The notes under the pieces were generated by a model. The model saw only the letters and a program-made list of their open reading frames with translations. It ran no database searches and was not told where the DNA came from. From Suttonella ornithocola (lineage in GTDB: Bacteria; Pseudomonadota; Gammaproteobacteria; Cardiobacteriales; Cardiobacteriaceae), in assembly GCF_001889065.1 (NCBI RefSeq), contig NZ_LWHB01000110.1, positions 1 through 16,527 of the forward strand: a stretch of 16,527 bases of DNA, written 5' to 3'. The position numbers and the translations under genes were made by a program. This document shows positions 1-7,710 of this stretch, one piece after another. The stretch's first letter is position 1. Each line of letters opens with the position of its first letter.

Positions 1-1097
1 GCAAAAACAAGCCACCATGCCCAATAGAAAATGGTCCAATCTTGTGCAAATGTACTTCCAGAAAAGCCGAGTTCTGTATGTTCACGGAAAGGATTGATGG
101 TTGTCATCATGGTAATCATATGACTAAGCGAACGACCCGCAGCTTCTAATCCAGTATCTAAGATAAAAACGGTTGGACCTGCAATTAAAACAAATGCCAA
201 TAAAGCTAACGCTAAATAGAAATTCAGATTAGAAAGTTTTTGAATGCCGCTTTTTAAGCCTTGATAAGCACTGTAAGCAAAAATTGCGGTTGTTGCTAAA
301 AGCACGCCTAAGCGCATCCAATTTGCAGCTGGGCTATCGCCTGTGGGTGTGCCAATCAGTTCATGTAAGCCTTCGGTAATCAATGGAGAAGCAAGCCCAA
401 GGGTAGTTGCTCCACCACCAATCATCCCGAAAACAAAGAAAACGTCTAGCATTTTTCCCCATTTGCTATTTGCTATTTTTTCACCAATGAGTGGCATCAG
501 ACTTTGGCTGACTTTTAAAACAGGTTTTTGGCGAACATAGTAGAAATAAGCAATAGGTACAGCAGGAACAAGATAAATTGCCCATGCAACAGGTCCCCAG
601 TGAAACATTCCATAGGTACTCGCCCAACGTATGGCATCTGGGCTACCGGGTTTAACGCCAAAAGGCGGTCCTTGGAAATAGTATGCCCATTCAATTAGCC
701 CCCAGTAAAGGATACTGGCACCAATGCCGCCACAAAACATCATTGCTGCCCATGAGGCATTGGAAAATTCCATTTCATCTTCGGGGCGACCGAGTTTGAT
801 ATTTCCAATATCAGAAAAGGAAATATAAATGACGAAAACTACCGCTACGACACCTAAAAAAAGATAGGCAGAACCAAAGGTATCGGTAACATAGCTTCTT
901 GCTTCGGCAACCCATGCTTTTCCGGCTTCTGGGAATAAAATGAGTGGAATGGCAACACCTAATAAGATTGCCAGTACCATAAAAAAGGTAAATTTATCAA
1001 TTTTTGTGTTAGGTACATGTACCGGATCAGGGTTATGCAGCTCGATATCGGCATCAAATGTGCCGAGATGCTGATGTTTTACTTTATCAGAAGTCAT
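1..1097 (-). CDS. BCCT-family betaine/carnitine/choline-type transporter, C-terminus beyond window
   Basis: This is the first 365 residues of an inner-membrane transporter for quaternary amines such as glycine betaine, choline or carnitine. The reading frame is open to the window edge, so the C-terminal part is missing. Hydrophobic segments are seen near residues 37-55 and 78-95. A glycine-rich helix at 123-141 (GGIGASILYWGLIEWAYYF) and the MFHWGPVAWAIY stretch near 164-175 are typical of the family. The BCCT signature DWTIFYWAWW lies at 353-362. The WGLIEWAYYFQ segment resembles CaiT-type members more than BetP, but the substrate cannot be read from this. The start at 1097 is supported by a GGAG 5 nt upstream. 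The gene stands alone, with no choline or carnitine catabolic gene in view. Confidence 0.9.
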   Translation of the reverse strand, partial: MTSDKVKHQHLGTFDADIELHNPDPVHVPNTKIDKFTFFMVLAILLGVAIPLILFPEAGKAWVAEARSYVTDTFGSAYLFLGVVAVVFVIYISFSDIGNIKLGRPEDEMEFSNASWAAMMFCGGIGASILYWGLIEWAYYFQGPPFGVKPGSPDAIRWASTYGMFHWGPVAWAIYLVPAVPIAYFYYVRQKPVLKVSQSLMPLIGEKIANSKWGKMLDVFFVFGMIGGGATTLGLASPLITEGLHELIGTPTGDSPAANWMRLGVLLATTAIFAYSAYQGLKSGIQKLSNLNFYLALALLAFVLIAGPTVFILDTGLEAAGRSLSHMITMMTTINPFREHTELGFSGSTFAQDWTIFYWAWWLVF

Positions 1098-1362
1098 AAA
1101 TTCTCCAAATGTTATGCGCACAAACGTGATACTGCTATTGCTTCAAATGCGATAGATAGCATGACGCATGAAGATTTACTGCTTTATTAAAATGACAGTA
1201 TTAAATACTTAAATACAGACAACGCATTGTGATATGCGGATTTAAAATGCACGTTATTGTGAGAGAGGTAACGTATCATGAGAAAAATCTCATTTTGGTT
1301 GCTCATTTTTGAGCGAAATTATCCTTTCTAAAATTATTTTTATAGGGATAAAAAATAAGAAC
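1098..1362. other. Intergenic region upstream of the BCCT gene, with small palindromes
   Basis: No gene is seen here. It must hold the promoter of the BCCT gene, but no convincing -35/-10 pair stands out. On the minus strand TTGTCT, 16 nt, TACTGT is a weak candidate. Three short inverted repeats lie close together: ACGTTA/TAACGT at 1251-1256 and 1269-1274, ATGAGA-AAAA-TCTCAT at 1278-1293, and GCTCA-TTTT-TGAGC at 1301-1314. They could be operators or weak hairpins between infA and the transporter gene. Confidence 0.35.
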
Positions 1363-1382
1363 TAAGGCGCGTGTGCGCCTTA
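1350..1382 (-). terminator. Rho-independent terminator of infA
   Basis: An 8-bp GC-rich stem (TAAGGCGC/GCGCCTTA, 1363-1382) with a GTGT loop lies 16 nt beyond the infA stop codon. On the minus strand it is followed by a T-rich run (TTCTTATTTTTTAT). The stem-plus-T pattern fits intrinsic termination of the single-gene infA transcript. Confidence 0.75.
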
Positions 1383-1398
1383 AGAATATCGTAGAAAT

Positions 1399-1617
1399 TT
1401 ATTTTTCGCGGAAAACAATACGCCCTTTGGTTAAATCGTAAGGCGTCATTTCTACTTTAACTTTATCGCCAGTTAAAATGCGGATATAGTGCTTACGCAT
1501 TCTACCAGAGATATGAGCGTTGATTTGATGACCATTTTCAAGCTCAACGCGGAACATGGTATTTGGTAAGGTTTCGATGACTGTACCTGTCATCTCAATA
1601 TTTTCTTCTTTAGACAT
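1399..1617 (-). CDS. infA: Translation initiation factor IF-1
   Basis: IF-1 binds the ribosomal A site during initiation and works with IF-2 and IF-3. The 72-residue length is exactly that of the family, and the whole chain is one S1-like OB fold. Family hallmarks include MTGTVIETLPNTMFRVELENG near residues 9-29, the ISGRMRKHYIRILTGDKV stretch near 36-53, and the C-terminal TKGRIVFR. An AGGA lies 5 nt before the ATG. The gene is monocistronic here, with its own promoter (1648-1676) and terminator (1350-1382), and is transcribed away from cysE. Confidence 0.98.
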   Translation of the reverse strand: MSKEENIEMTGTVIETLPNTMFRVELENGHQINAHISGRMRKHYIRILTGDKVKVEMTPYDLTKGRIVFREK

Positions 1618-1647
1618 GATTTCCTATTATGGGTAAAAAACGTCGCT

Positions 1648-1676
1648 ATTTTAATTGTCTGCAGAATAAATTTCAA
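1648..1676 (-). promoter_or_regulatory. Sigma-70 promoter of infA
   Basis: On the minus strand, TTGAAA (1671-1676) and TAAAAT (1648-1653) are separated by exactly 17 nt. Each differs from consensus by one base or two. The -10 lies about 30 nt before the infA start codon. Confidence 0.7.
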
Positions 1677-1693
1677 TTTTTTACGCTGCGTGA

Positions 1694-1720
1694 AGGATAT
1701 CTGCGTGGTATCCTGATAGG
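1694..1720 (+). promoter_or_regulatory. Candidate control region of the cysE operon
   Basis: An inverted repeat AGGATA/TATCCT (1694-1699 and 1709-1714) lies just upstream of cysE. It overlaps a second one, TATC-CT-GATA (1709-1718). The possible extended -10 TGGTATCCT sits inside it. No clear -35 and no recognisable IscR or CysB site was found, so this is only a candidate operator or promoter. Confidence 0.25.
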
Positions 1721-1747
1721 TGTTTTTCGGTAAAAGTAAGGCAAAAA

Positions 1748-2428
1748 ATGCGCTGGTGGCAACTTGTCAAAGAAGATTTTCAAACGGTGTTTGAGAGGGA
1801 TCCCGCTACGCAAAGTGCGTGGCAGGTTTTAACATTACATACTGGCTTTTGGGCGGTCATGACTTATCGACTGGAACATGCTTTATGGTTAATGGGTTGG
1901 CGGTGGCTTGCTCGCTGGTTATCAATTGTGAGTCGATTGTTTACAGGGGTTGAAATTCATCCGGCAGTAAAAGCGGGAAGACGTTTGTTTATTGACCATG
2001 GGATGGGCGTTGTTATAGGAGAAACTGCCGAGCTAGGAAATGATGTGAGTATTTATCAAGGCGTGACTTTAGGTGGTACTTCTTGGGCGCAAACGAAACG
2101 TCATCCAACGATTGGAAATAATGTCATTATTGGCGCTGGTGCAAAGGTGATTGGCGCAATTACTTTGGCGGATAATGTGCGAGTGGGGTCAAATGCGGTG
2201 GTTGTCAAAGATGTCCCAGCGCATACGACAGTAGTGGGTATTCCCGCAAGAGCGGTAAAACCTAAAGTAGATGATTGTGAACGGTTTGAAGCGTATGCAC
2301 AAAGTAATGAGGAGTTAGACCCGATTATGGCAACGCTAGAAAAGTTACATGCACGGATTTGTGCTTTAGAAGCTGAAAATAAGCGTTTGCGTTTGGAAGA
2401 TTCACGTTCACGGATAAATCATGAGTAG
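1748..2428 (+). CDS. cysE: Serine O-acetyltransferase
   Basis: CysE makes O-acetyl-L-serine from serine and acetyl-CoA, the committed step of cysteine synthesis in the cytoplasm. The 226-residue protein is the short form (E. coli CysE is 273 residues). An N-terminal helical part (1-60, with VFERDPATQSAW) is followed by a left-handed beta-helix of hexapeptide repeats at about 65-170. The active-site region reads FIDHGMGVVIGETAELG, with YQGVTLGG and KRHPTIGNNVIIGAGAKV after it. The C-terminus (195-220) is a short predicted coiled coil. A TAAGG precedes the ATG. The end overlaps the desulfurase gene by 8 nt, so cysteine supply and desulfuration are translationally linked. Confidence 0.95.
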   Translation: MRWWQLVKEDFQTVFERDPATQSAWQVLTLHTGFWAVMTYRLEHALWLMGWRWLARWLSIVSRLFTGVEIHPAVKAGRRLFIDHGMGVVIGETAELGNDVSIYQGVTLGGTSWAQTKRHPTIGNNVIIGAGAKVIGAITLADNVRVGSNAVVVKDVPAHTTVVGIPARAVKPKVDDCERFEAYAQSNEELDPIMATLEKLHARICALEAENKRLRLEDSRSRINHE

Positions 2429-3548
2429 TGCTTGGGCATATTTTGATTATACGGCGACTACGCCAATAGCACCAGAGGTATTATCGGTTTATACGCAAGC
2501 CTTACAAGCGGATTGGTATAACAGTGGTGCAACTTATGAACCTGCTTTAGCGGTGCGCAAACAGATTGAAACTGCGCGCGCGAAACTGGCTGAGCAATTA
2601 GGCATACAAGCATCAGAGATGGTTTTTACCAGCGGTGCAACAGAAGCAAATAATTTGGCAATTAAAGGTGCGGTAGAGTATCACGGTGCGAAGTTACCGC
2701 GTGTCATTACGGTTCAAACGGAGCATAAGGCAGTATTAGATACCGTTGGTGTTTTAGCAAAACGTGGGGTTCCAACAGAATTTTTACCAGTAAAAAGTAC
2801 TGGATTGCTAGATTTATCTGCTTTGGAAGCGGCGTTACAGGCGCGAACGACGTTAGTAAGCGTGATGGCTGTGAATAATGAAACAGGCGTTATTCAGCCC
2901 ATTAGAGAAATTGCCGATTTGGTCCATCGCTATGGCGCAAAACTTCATGTCGACGCTGCGCAAGCTTTAGGAAAAATTCCTATTTCAATAAAAGATTGGG
3001 ATGCAGATGCAGTGAGTTTTTCTGGGCATAAAGTCTATGCACCTAAAGGAATTGGCGCATTATATGTTCGCCGATTACCGAAAATGCGTTTACAAGCGCA
3101 GCTTCATGGTGGCGGACAAGAGCGCGGTAGGCGTTCGGGAACTTTGCCGGCAGCTTTAATTATGGCTTTTTCATCTGCCACACAACAAGCCATTGATAAA
3201 CTATCCCATCGTCGGGCATTGGTTCAACAGTTGGCACGGGCTTTAGTTCAAAATCTTCCAACAACCATGCAGCTTAATACAACGCTTGAAAATACACGGC
3301 AAACCCCTCATATTTTAAGCATTCATACGCATTTACCCGTATCAGAAGTTTTACGAGTGGCAAATGCGGCAAAAATTGCTTTATCAGCAGGTTCTGCTTG
3401 CCAATCTTCGGACACGGAAGGCTCGCATGTTTTGTCTGCGATGGGAAAAATAGAGGCTTCCACGCAGTCTATTCGCGTAAGTTTATCGCATCTAACCACT
3501 ATGGATGAATTAGAGCGCTTAATCGGTTTTTTATGGGAGTTAAAATGA
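2421..3548 (+). CDS. Cysteine desulfurase, group I (NifS/IscS type)
   Basis: This PLP enzyme converts cysteine to alanine and leaves a persulfide sulfur for Fe-S clusters and thio-modified tRNA. It has 375 residues, against 404 for E. coli IscS. Visible motifs are SGATEANNLAIKG (71-83), TEHK with His102, NNETGV (152-157), VDAAQ (177-181) and SGHK, whose Lys204 should carry the PLP. The mobile-loop cysteine is Cys327 in SAGSACQSS, a group I context. One oddity is that the usual NPSSxH segment near residue 33 is replaced by YNSGATYEPA. The shorter length suggests a desulfurase distinct from housekeeping IscS. It overlaps cysE by 8 nt and shares an ATGA junction with the next gene. A specific symbol is not justified. 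Confidence 0.93.
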   Translation: MSSAWAYFDYTATTPIAPEVLSVYTQALQADWYNSGATYEPALAVRKQIETARAKLAEQLGIQASEMVFTSGATEANNLAIKGAVEYHGAKLPRVITVQTEHKAVLDTVGVLAKRGVPTEFLPVKSTGLLDLSALEAALQARTTLVSVMAVNNETGVIQPIREIADLVHRYGAKLHVDAAQALGKIPISIKDWDADAVSFSGHKVYAPKGIGALYVRRLPKMRLQAQLHGGGQERGRRSGTLPAALIMAFSSATQQAIDKLSHRRALVQQLARALVQNLPTTMQLNTTLENTRQTPHILSIHTHLPVSEVLRVANAAKIALSAGSACQSSDTEGSHVLSAMGKIEASTQSIRVSLSHLTTMDELERLIGFLWELK

Positions 3549-3865
3549 TTTATTTAAGTGAAGCCGCGATTGCTCGGGTGCAAAAATTCATGCGCCAGCA
3601 ACCGGATGCTATTGGCATTCAGGTAAAAGTCACTCGGAGTGGTTGTTCTGGCTATAGCTACCATATTGATATGGCTAAAGGTCTTAAGGAAGGACAGTTG
3701 GCTTATCCTTATGAAGGTTTTCAGGTCATTGTGGATAATGATGATTTGCCTTTGGTAGAGGGATTACGTTTAGACGTGAAAAAACAAGGTCTAAACGAGG
3801 CATTTAGTTTTGAAAATCCAAAAGCACAAGCAACTTGTGGCTGTGGAACCAGTTTTAGTTTTTAA
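3545..3865 (+). CDS. A-type iron-sulfur carrier, IscA/HesB family
   Basis: A-type carriers receive Fe-S clusters or iron and pass them to client enzymes. The protein has 106 residues (IscA is 107). The three ligand cysteines are in place: Cys34 in SGCSGYSY, and Cys98 and Cys100 in TCGCGTSF at the C-terminus. I chose the start at 3545 over an in-frame ATG at 3533. The 3545 start has GGGAG 5 nt upstream, forms an ATGA overlap with the desulfurase stop, and gives the family's normal N-terminus. The location directly behind a desulfurase and cysE points to a role in cluster delivery. No IscU-like scaffold is adjacent. The family is certain; the choice between IscA, ErpA and SufA naming is not. 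Confidence 0.93.
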   Translation: MIYLSEAAIARVQKFMRQQPDAIGIQVKVTRSGCSGYSYHIDMAKGLKEGQLAYPYEGFQVIVDNDDLPLVEGLRLDVKKQGLNEAFSFENPKAQATCGCGTSFSF

Positions 3866-3874
3866 GGAGAACGT

Positions 3875-4921
3875 ATGTCTTTAAAATCACAATCTGTGAA
3901 AGGGGCAAAGAAATTTGCTGGGCTTTATCATCCTAAAACGATTAAGTCCCATGGTTGGGGCTGGCGAATTGGCTTATTACTTTTTACGCTTTTTATCATC
4001 AACGGTATTGTGATGATGTGGTGGAGTCGTGAGCCAGCACAATTTGATGTCAATGAGGCGGCAGTTGAGTATTTGCCTGAAGGGACACAACCCGTTGTTG
4101 GATCAGCATTTGTTGGGTCGACCATTAAAATTTTAGATACGCTACTGCACAAACCAGGCGGTTTTATTAAAAATGACCGTACACCGCCAGGAATTTTTAT
4201 GGATAACATTCCGAGTTGGGAATATGGCGTTATCATGTTAGTTCGCCAAACCACACAGGTGCTTTATAACGACTTTAGTCGCTCTCAATCCCAATCTTCT
4301 TTAGTGAAAGCTTTATCTGAAGCAGATAATAATATGCGTATTGATTCTAGTAATTGGATGTTCCCTGCGCCAGAATCTAAGTATGAGGATGCGCGCCAAC
4401 ATTTAATTAGCTATGCCAAGGAATTGACAGACGGCAATCCGCATAATGCTAATTTTTATGCGAGAGCGGACAATTTAAATGCGTATTTTTCGCTTGTTTC
4501 TAAAACGCTTGGTGATTTAACTCAAGAGTTATCAACCAGTGTGGGAGATGTGATTATTCAAGACCCAAGTGCGAGTAATCAAGCAAAAGAAGGGCAGGTA
4601 GCTCCACAACGGACGAAGACTTCTTGGTGGAAAATTGATAATAATTTTTATCGTGCAAGAGGATATGCTTGGGCGTTACTACAAGAATTGCGAGCAATTC
4701 GAGTGGATTTTAAAGCAACTTTAGAGAAAAAAGGCGCAATGGCTTCTTTAGATCAAATTATTAATGAATTAGAGAAAACACAGAAAACTATTTGGTCGCC
4801 CATGATTATGAATGGACGTGGATTTGGCTTTACTGCAAATCATTCTTTAGTAATGGCGTCTTATCTTTCTCGGGCAAATGCGGCGTTAATTGAGCTTCAA
4901 GATTTATTGAGGAATGGATAA
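3875..4921 (+). CDS. DUF2333 family protein, single membrane anchor
   Basis: This is a 348-residue conserved protein of unknown function, recognised as DUF2333, a family found in gammaproteobacteria. After a basic N-terminus there is one transmembrane helix at about residues 31-49, followed by a large domain probably on the periplasmic side. Characteristic stretches are GGFIKNDRTPPGIFMDNIPSWE and EYGVIMLVRQ near 95-125, a WWKIDNNFYRARGYAW segment near 250-265, and a hydrophobic C-terminus ending in ANAALIELQDLL. A strong AAGGAG precedes the ATG, 9 nt after the A-type carrier gene, so it is probably cotranscribed with the cysE cluster. The stop overlaps the next start by one base. I cannot assign a role. 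Confidence 0.85.
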   Translation: MSLKSQSVKGAKKFAGLYHPKTIKSHGWGWRIGLLLFTLFIINGIVMMWWSREPAQFDVNEAAVEYLPEGTQPVVGSAFVGSTIKILDTLLHKPGGFIKNDRTPPGIFMDNIPSWEYGVIMLVRQTTQVLYNDFSRSQSQSSLVKALSEADNNMRIDSSNWMFPAPESKYEDARQHLISYAKELTDGNPHNANFYARADNLNAYFSLVSKTLGDLTQELSTSVGDVIIQDPSASNQAKEGQVAPQRTKTSWWKIDNNFYRARGYAWALLQELRAIRVDFKATLEKKGAMASLDQIINELEKTQKTIWSPMIMNGRGFGFTANHSLVMASYLSRANAALIELQDLLRNG

Positions 4922-5385
4922 TGTCTGTTTTTGATAAGCATAAAAAAGGTTCGGCACCAGAGAATCAGTCGTTTGAATATTCTGCAGAAATAGCGGGAGC
5001 AAGCGTTTTGGCTCATCCAAACGACGGTAAAAGAGAAGTCATGGCAACTGCCATGGCAAATCAAAATTATGCTAGAGCTTTTCAGCTTTATTCACACGGT
5101 GCTGTTATTGATAACCCTGATTGGATTTATCCGCTCGCCAGTTATGCGGCACATGAGCGTCAATCTGATACGGCACTTTCTTTATTAAACGGTTTTTCAA
5201 CGCAGTATCCAGAACATGCTGATGTGGTAAAAAATTATGTGTTAGCGGCTGAAATTATGCATCAACATTTTGGACAAACAAAAGATGCTTTAGCGTTACT
5301 AGCGCAATTATCCGCACGTTATCAGTCGCATCCAGACTTGTCGCTGATTACGCAGTTGCGCCAGCAGTTGGAGAATGTTTCATGA
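4921..5385 (+). CDS. TPR-like helical protein of unknown function
   Basis: This 154-residue protein has no signal peptide or membrane segment. After a polar, probably disordered first 35 residues, the rest forms paired amphipathic helices with tetratricopeptide-like spacing. Examples are ANQNYARAFQLY (46-57), DWIYPLASYAAHERQSDTALSLL (67-89), and HADVVKNYVLAAEI followed by KDALALLAQLSARY (99-134). Such folds usually hold partner proteins. Start and stop overlap both neighbours (TAATG before, ATGA after), so it is likely made in step with the DUF2333 and exported proteins and may contact one of them. No specific family was recognised. Confidence 0.75.
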   Translation: MSVFDKHKKGSAPENQSFEYSAEIAGASVLAHPNDGKREVMATAMANQNYARAFQLYSHGAVIDNPDWIYPLASYAAHERQSDTALSLLNGFSTQYPEHADVVKNYVLAAEIMHQHFGQTKDALALLAQLSARYQSHPDLSLITQLRQQLENVS

Positions 5386-6275
5386 AATCGCTGTTTATGA
5401 TTTTTGCATTGGCAATCGCGGTAGGAATGTCATCTGCTTGGGGACAAAATGCGCAAGAGAATCCGCCAAGTTTAACGCAAGCTGTTGATATTCTAGTCGG
5501 TGCGCTAAATGGTGCACAGGCAGTGATGGCAGAACAAAATCACACCGCAGTACAGCCAATTTCAGACGCAGAAATCCATCAGCTAAAACAAAATGCCCAA
5601 CAAATTTCGCAGACGCTAAATACGATTTCTCGACAATTAGAAGCGAAAGATATTTTGGGATTAGCCAATACGCTAGACAGCGTGCAAAATCAGCTATCAA
5701 AAGGCAATTATTCTAATGATATTCAATTGGGCGATATTTTACGAACAGGTGATGCAATTTATCAGCGTTGGCAGCGTAGTCATCCTCAAGCGGACTTTAA
5801 TCACTTAAATGCGAATGAGGTGCAAAGCTTAATGCAATCGGCAGAAGCAGAGCTTGTGCAAAGACCGCAAACGCGTCAATTAGGACAAATGCTTGGCGGA
5901 TTTTATCGTTTGTTGGCAGGGTTTAATCAAATAGCCAATGCGCCAGAGCCTTATCAACTTCAACAGCAGCAGTTAAGCCATGAAGTCGCTCAGCTGAAAG
6001 CGTTGGCAGCACAGCAAGGTATCACTGCGCCAGTAGATGCGCAAACGTTAATAACAGGCTTAAAACTTAGTGCAGCAGAACATATCATTGGAGAAAAGTC
6101 TGTTGCGCGCGATGCCCAATTAAAACAGCAACTAAACACTATTTTATCTCATCCGTACGCGATTTTTAGTATTCAAGACTATCAAGCCATTGATAAGTTA
6201 TTGCTGCAATTAGGAAGCGATTTTTTTGTTTATCGCCAAAAATGGCAGCAGCAAAAAAGCGCTTTGATTCGTTAA
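5382..6275 (+). CDS. Exported, glutamine-rich helical protein of unknown function
   Basis: The 297-residue product begins with a clear signal peptide: a lysine, then a hydrophobic core FMIFALAIAVGM, and a likely cleavage after AWG near residue 21. There is no lipobox, so it should be periplasmic. The mature part is almost wholly helical and rich in Gln, Ala and Leu. Coiled-coil-like heptads lie near 65-110 (EIHQLKQNAQQISQTLNTISRQLEAK) and 185-215. The C-terminus is basic (WQQQKSALIR). It is translationally coupled to the TPR-like gene by ATGA and ends the run that starts with cysE or DUF2333. I do not recognise the family. A structural or binding role with DUF2333 in the periplasm is inference. 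Confidence 0.75.
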   Translation: MKSLFMIFALAIAVGMSSAWGQNAQENPPSLTQAVDILVGALNGAQAVMAEQNHTAVQPISDAEIHQLKQNAQQISQTLNTISRQLEAKDILGLANTLDSVQNQLSKGNYSNDIQLGDILRTGDAIYQRWQRSHPQADFNHLNANEVQSLMQSAEAELVQRPQTRQLGQMLGGFYRLLAGFNQIANAPEPYQLQQQQLSHEVAQLKALAAQQGITAPVDAQTLITGLKLSAAEHIIGEKSVARDAQLKQQLNTILSHPYAIFSIQDYQAIDKLLLQLGSDFFVYRQKWQQQKSALIR

Positions 6276-6276
6276 T

Positions 6277-6316
6277 GCTGATTTCTAAGAAAATCGCTAT
6301 AATGCTTAGCTGATTT
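6277..6316 (+). promoter_or_regulatory. Candidate promoter of miaB
   Basis: A perfect TATAAT lies at 6298-6303, about 28 nt before the miaB start. The upstream -35 is poor: TGCTGA at 6276-6281, with 16 nt spacing. The octamer GCTGATTT occurs at 6277-6284 and again at 6309-6316, so the -10 is flanked by direct repeats. The leader has no clear Shine-Dalgarno sequence before the miaB ATG. Confidence 0.45.
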
Positions 6317-6331
6317 TAAACAATAATTCTT

Positions 6332-7708
6332 ATGACTCGTACACTGAAACACGTTTATATTGAAACTCATGGCTGTCAGATGAATGAGTATGATTCATCT
6401 AAAATGTTAGCCGTTTTAAAAGTTTCCCATGGCATCACTCCAGTTAAAACGCCAGAAGAAGCGGATGTTCTATTACTCAATACTTGCTCTATCCGCGAAA
6501 AAGCACAAGAAAAAGTCTTTTCTCAGATTGGACGTTGGCGTCCGCTAAAAGAAAAGAATCCTCACGTCATTATCGCGATTGGGGGATGCGTGGCTTCTCA
6601 AGAAGGTGAGGAATTGCGTCGTCGTGCGCCAGAAGTGGATGTGGTATTTGGTCCGCAAACGTTGCACCGCTTACCGAATTTAATCAGTGAGGCACAGCAA
6701 AAACGCGATGGTGTGGTTGATGTTTCATTTCCAGAAATCGAGAAGTTCGACCATTTACCTGAACCGCGTGCAGAAGGCCCGACAGCTTATGTTAGCGTAA
6801 TGGAAGGTTGCTCAAAGTATTGTACATTTTGTGTAGTGCCTTATACCCGTGGAGAAGAAGTTAGTCGTCCCTTTGATGACGTGATTGCAGAATGCGCAGC
6901 TTTAGCGGCACAAGGGGTTCGTGAGATTAACCTATTAGGACAAAATGTAAACGCCTATCGCGGTGAGATGGATGATGGCGAAATTGCCGATTTGGCATTA
7001 TTGATTGAATATGTCGCAGCAATTGACGGAATTGACCGTATTCGTTTTACGACTTCTCATCCTGTTGAGTTTACCGATAATTTGATAGAGGCTTATCGCC
7101 GTGTACCACAATTAGTGAGCCATTTGCATTTACCCGTGCAAAGCGGTTCCGATAAAGTATTGGCTTTAATGAAGCGCGGTCATAAAGCTGCTGAATATAT
7201 TGAAAAACTTGAACGCATTCGGGCAATTCGTCCAGAGATTAGTTTTTCTTCTGATTTTATCGTGGGCTTTCCCGGAGAGGAAGACGAAGATTTTGAAGCG
7301 ACGATGGCATTGATAGAAAAAGTCTTCTATGACACTTCATTTAGCTTTATTTATAGTCCGCGTCCGGGGACACCAGCATCAGCGATGCCTGATAGAATTT
7401 CGATGGATGTTAAAAAAGCCCGTTTGGCTCGCTTGCAAGCGCGCATTTTAGAAATGGCAGCGGACATTTCAGAAAAAATGGTTGGCACGGAACAATGGGT
7501 GCTCGTTGACCGCGTTTCTAAAAAAGATAGCAACGAAGTGTCTGGGCGAACAGAAAATAATCGTGTGGTGAATTTCCAAGCTCCTAAAGCGTTAATTGGA
7601 CGGTTTGCCAAAGTTCAAATTACCGCAGCTTATAAAAATTCTTTACGCGGGCGCTTGATTGAAGCAGAAGGAATGAGCCGTCCCGTTGTTTATAGCGCAA
7701 CGGCTTAA
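6332..7708 (+). CDS. miaB: tRNA-2-methylthio-N6-dimethylallyladenosine synthase
   Basis: MiaB is a radical-SAM methylthiotransferase that adds a methylthio group to isopentenyl-A37 of tRNAs reading UNN codons, aiding frame maintenance. The 458 residues match the family (E. coli 474). The N-terminal UPF0004 domain carries Cys15 (HGCQMNEYDS), Cys52 (NTCSIREKA) and Cys86 (GGCVAS), which bind the auxiliary 4Fe-4S cluster. The radical-SAM cluster ligands are Cys160, Cys164 and Cys167 in GCSKYCTFCVVPYTRG. A C-terminal TRAM domain covers about 385-450. The two clusters make it a client of the Fe-S machinery encoded upstream. It lacks a good ribosome binding site and is followed 2 nt later by a nucleotidyltransferase gene. 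Confidence 0.97.
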   Translation: MTRTLKHVYIETHGCQMNEYDSSKMLAVLKVSHGITPVKTPEEADVLLLNTCSIREKAQEKVFSQIGRWRPLKEKNPHVIIAIGGCVASQEGEELRRRAPEVDVVFGPQTLHRLPNLISEAQQKRDGVVDVSFPEIEKFDHLPEPRAEGPTAYVSVMEGCSKYCTFCVVPYTRGEEVSRPFDDVIAECAALAAQGVREINLLGQNVNAYRGEMDDGEIADLALLIEYVAAIDGIDRIRFTTSHPVEFTDNLIEAYRRVPQLVSHLHLPVQSGSDKVLALMKRGHKAAEYIEKLERIRAIRPEISFSSDFIVGFPGEEDEDFEATMALIEKVFYDTSFSFIYSPRPGTPASAMPDRISMDVKKARLARLQARILEMAADISEKMVGTEQWVLVDRVSKKDSNEVSGRTENNRVVNFQAPKALIGRFAKVQITAAYKNSLRGRLIEAEGMSRPVVYSATA

Positions 7709-7710
7709 TA

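Noticed and set aside
343..540. 65-codon plus-strand open frame
   Set aside because: It lies antisense to the BCCT gene, whose frame is continuous and carries the family signature; no homology-like features in the shadow frame.
3533..3544. Upstream ATG giving MGVKM at the start of the A-type carrier
   Set aside because: The ATG at 3545 has GGGAG at proper distance, couples to the desulfurase stop by ATGA, and gives the normal IscA N-terminus.
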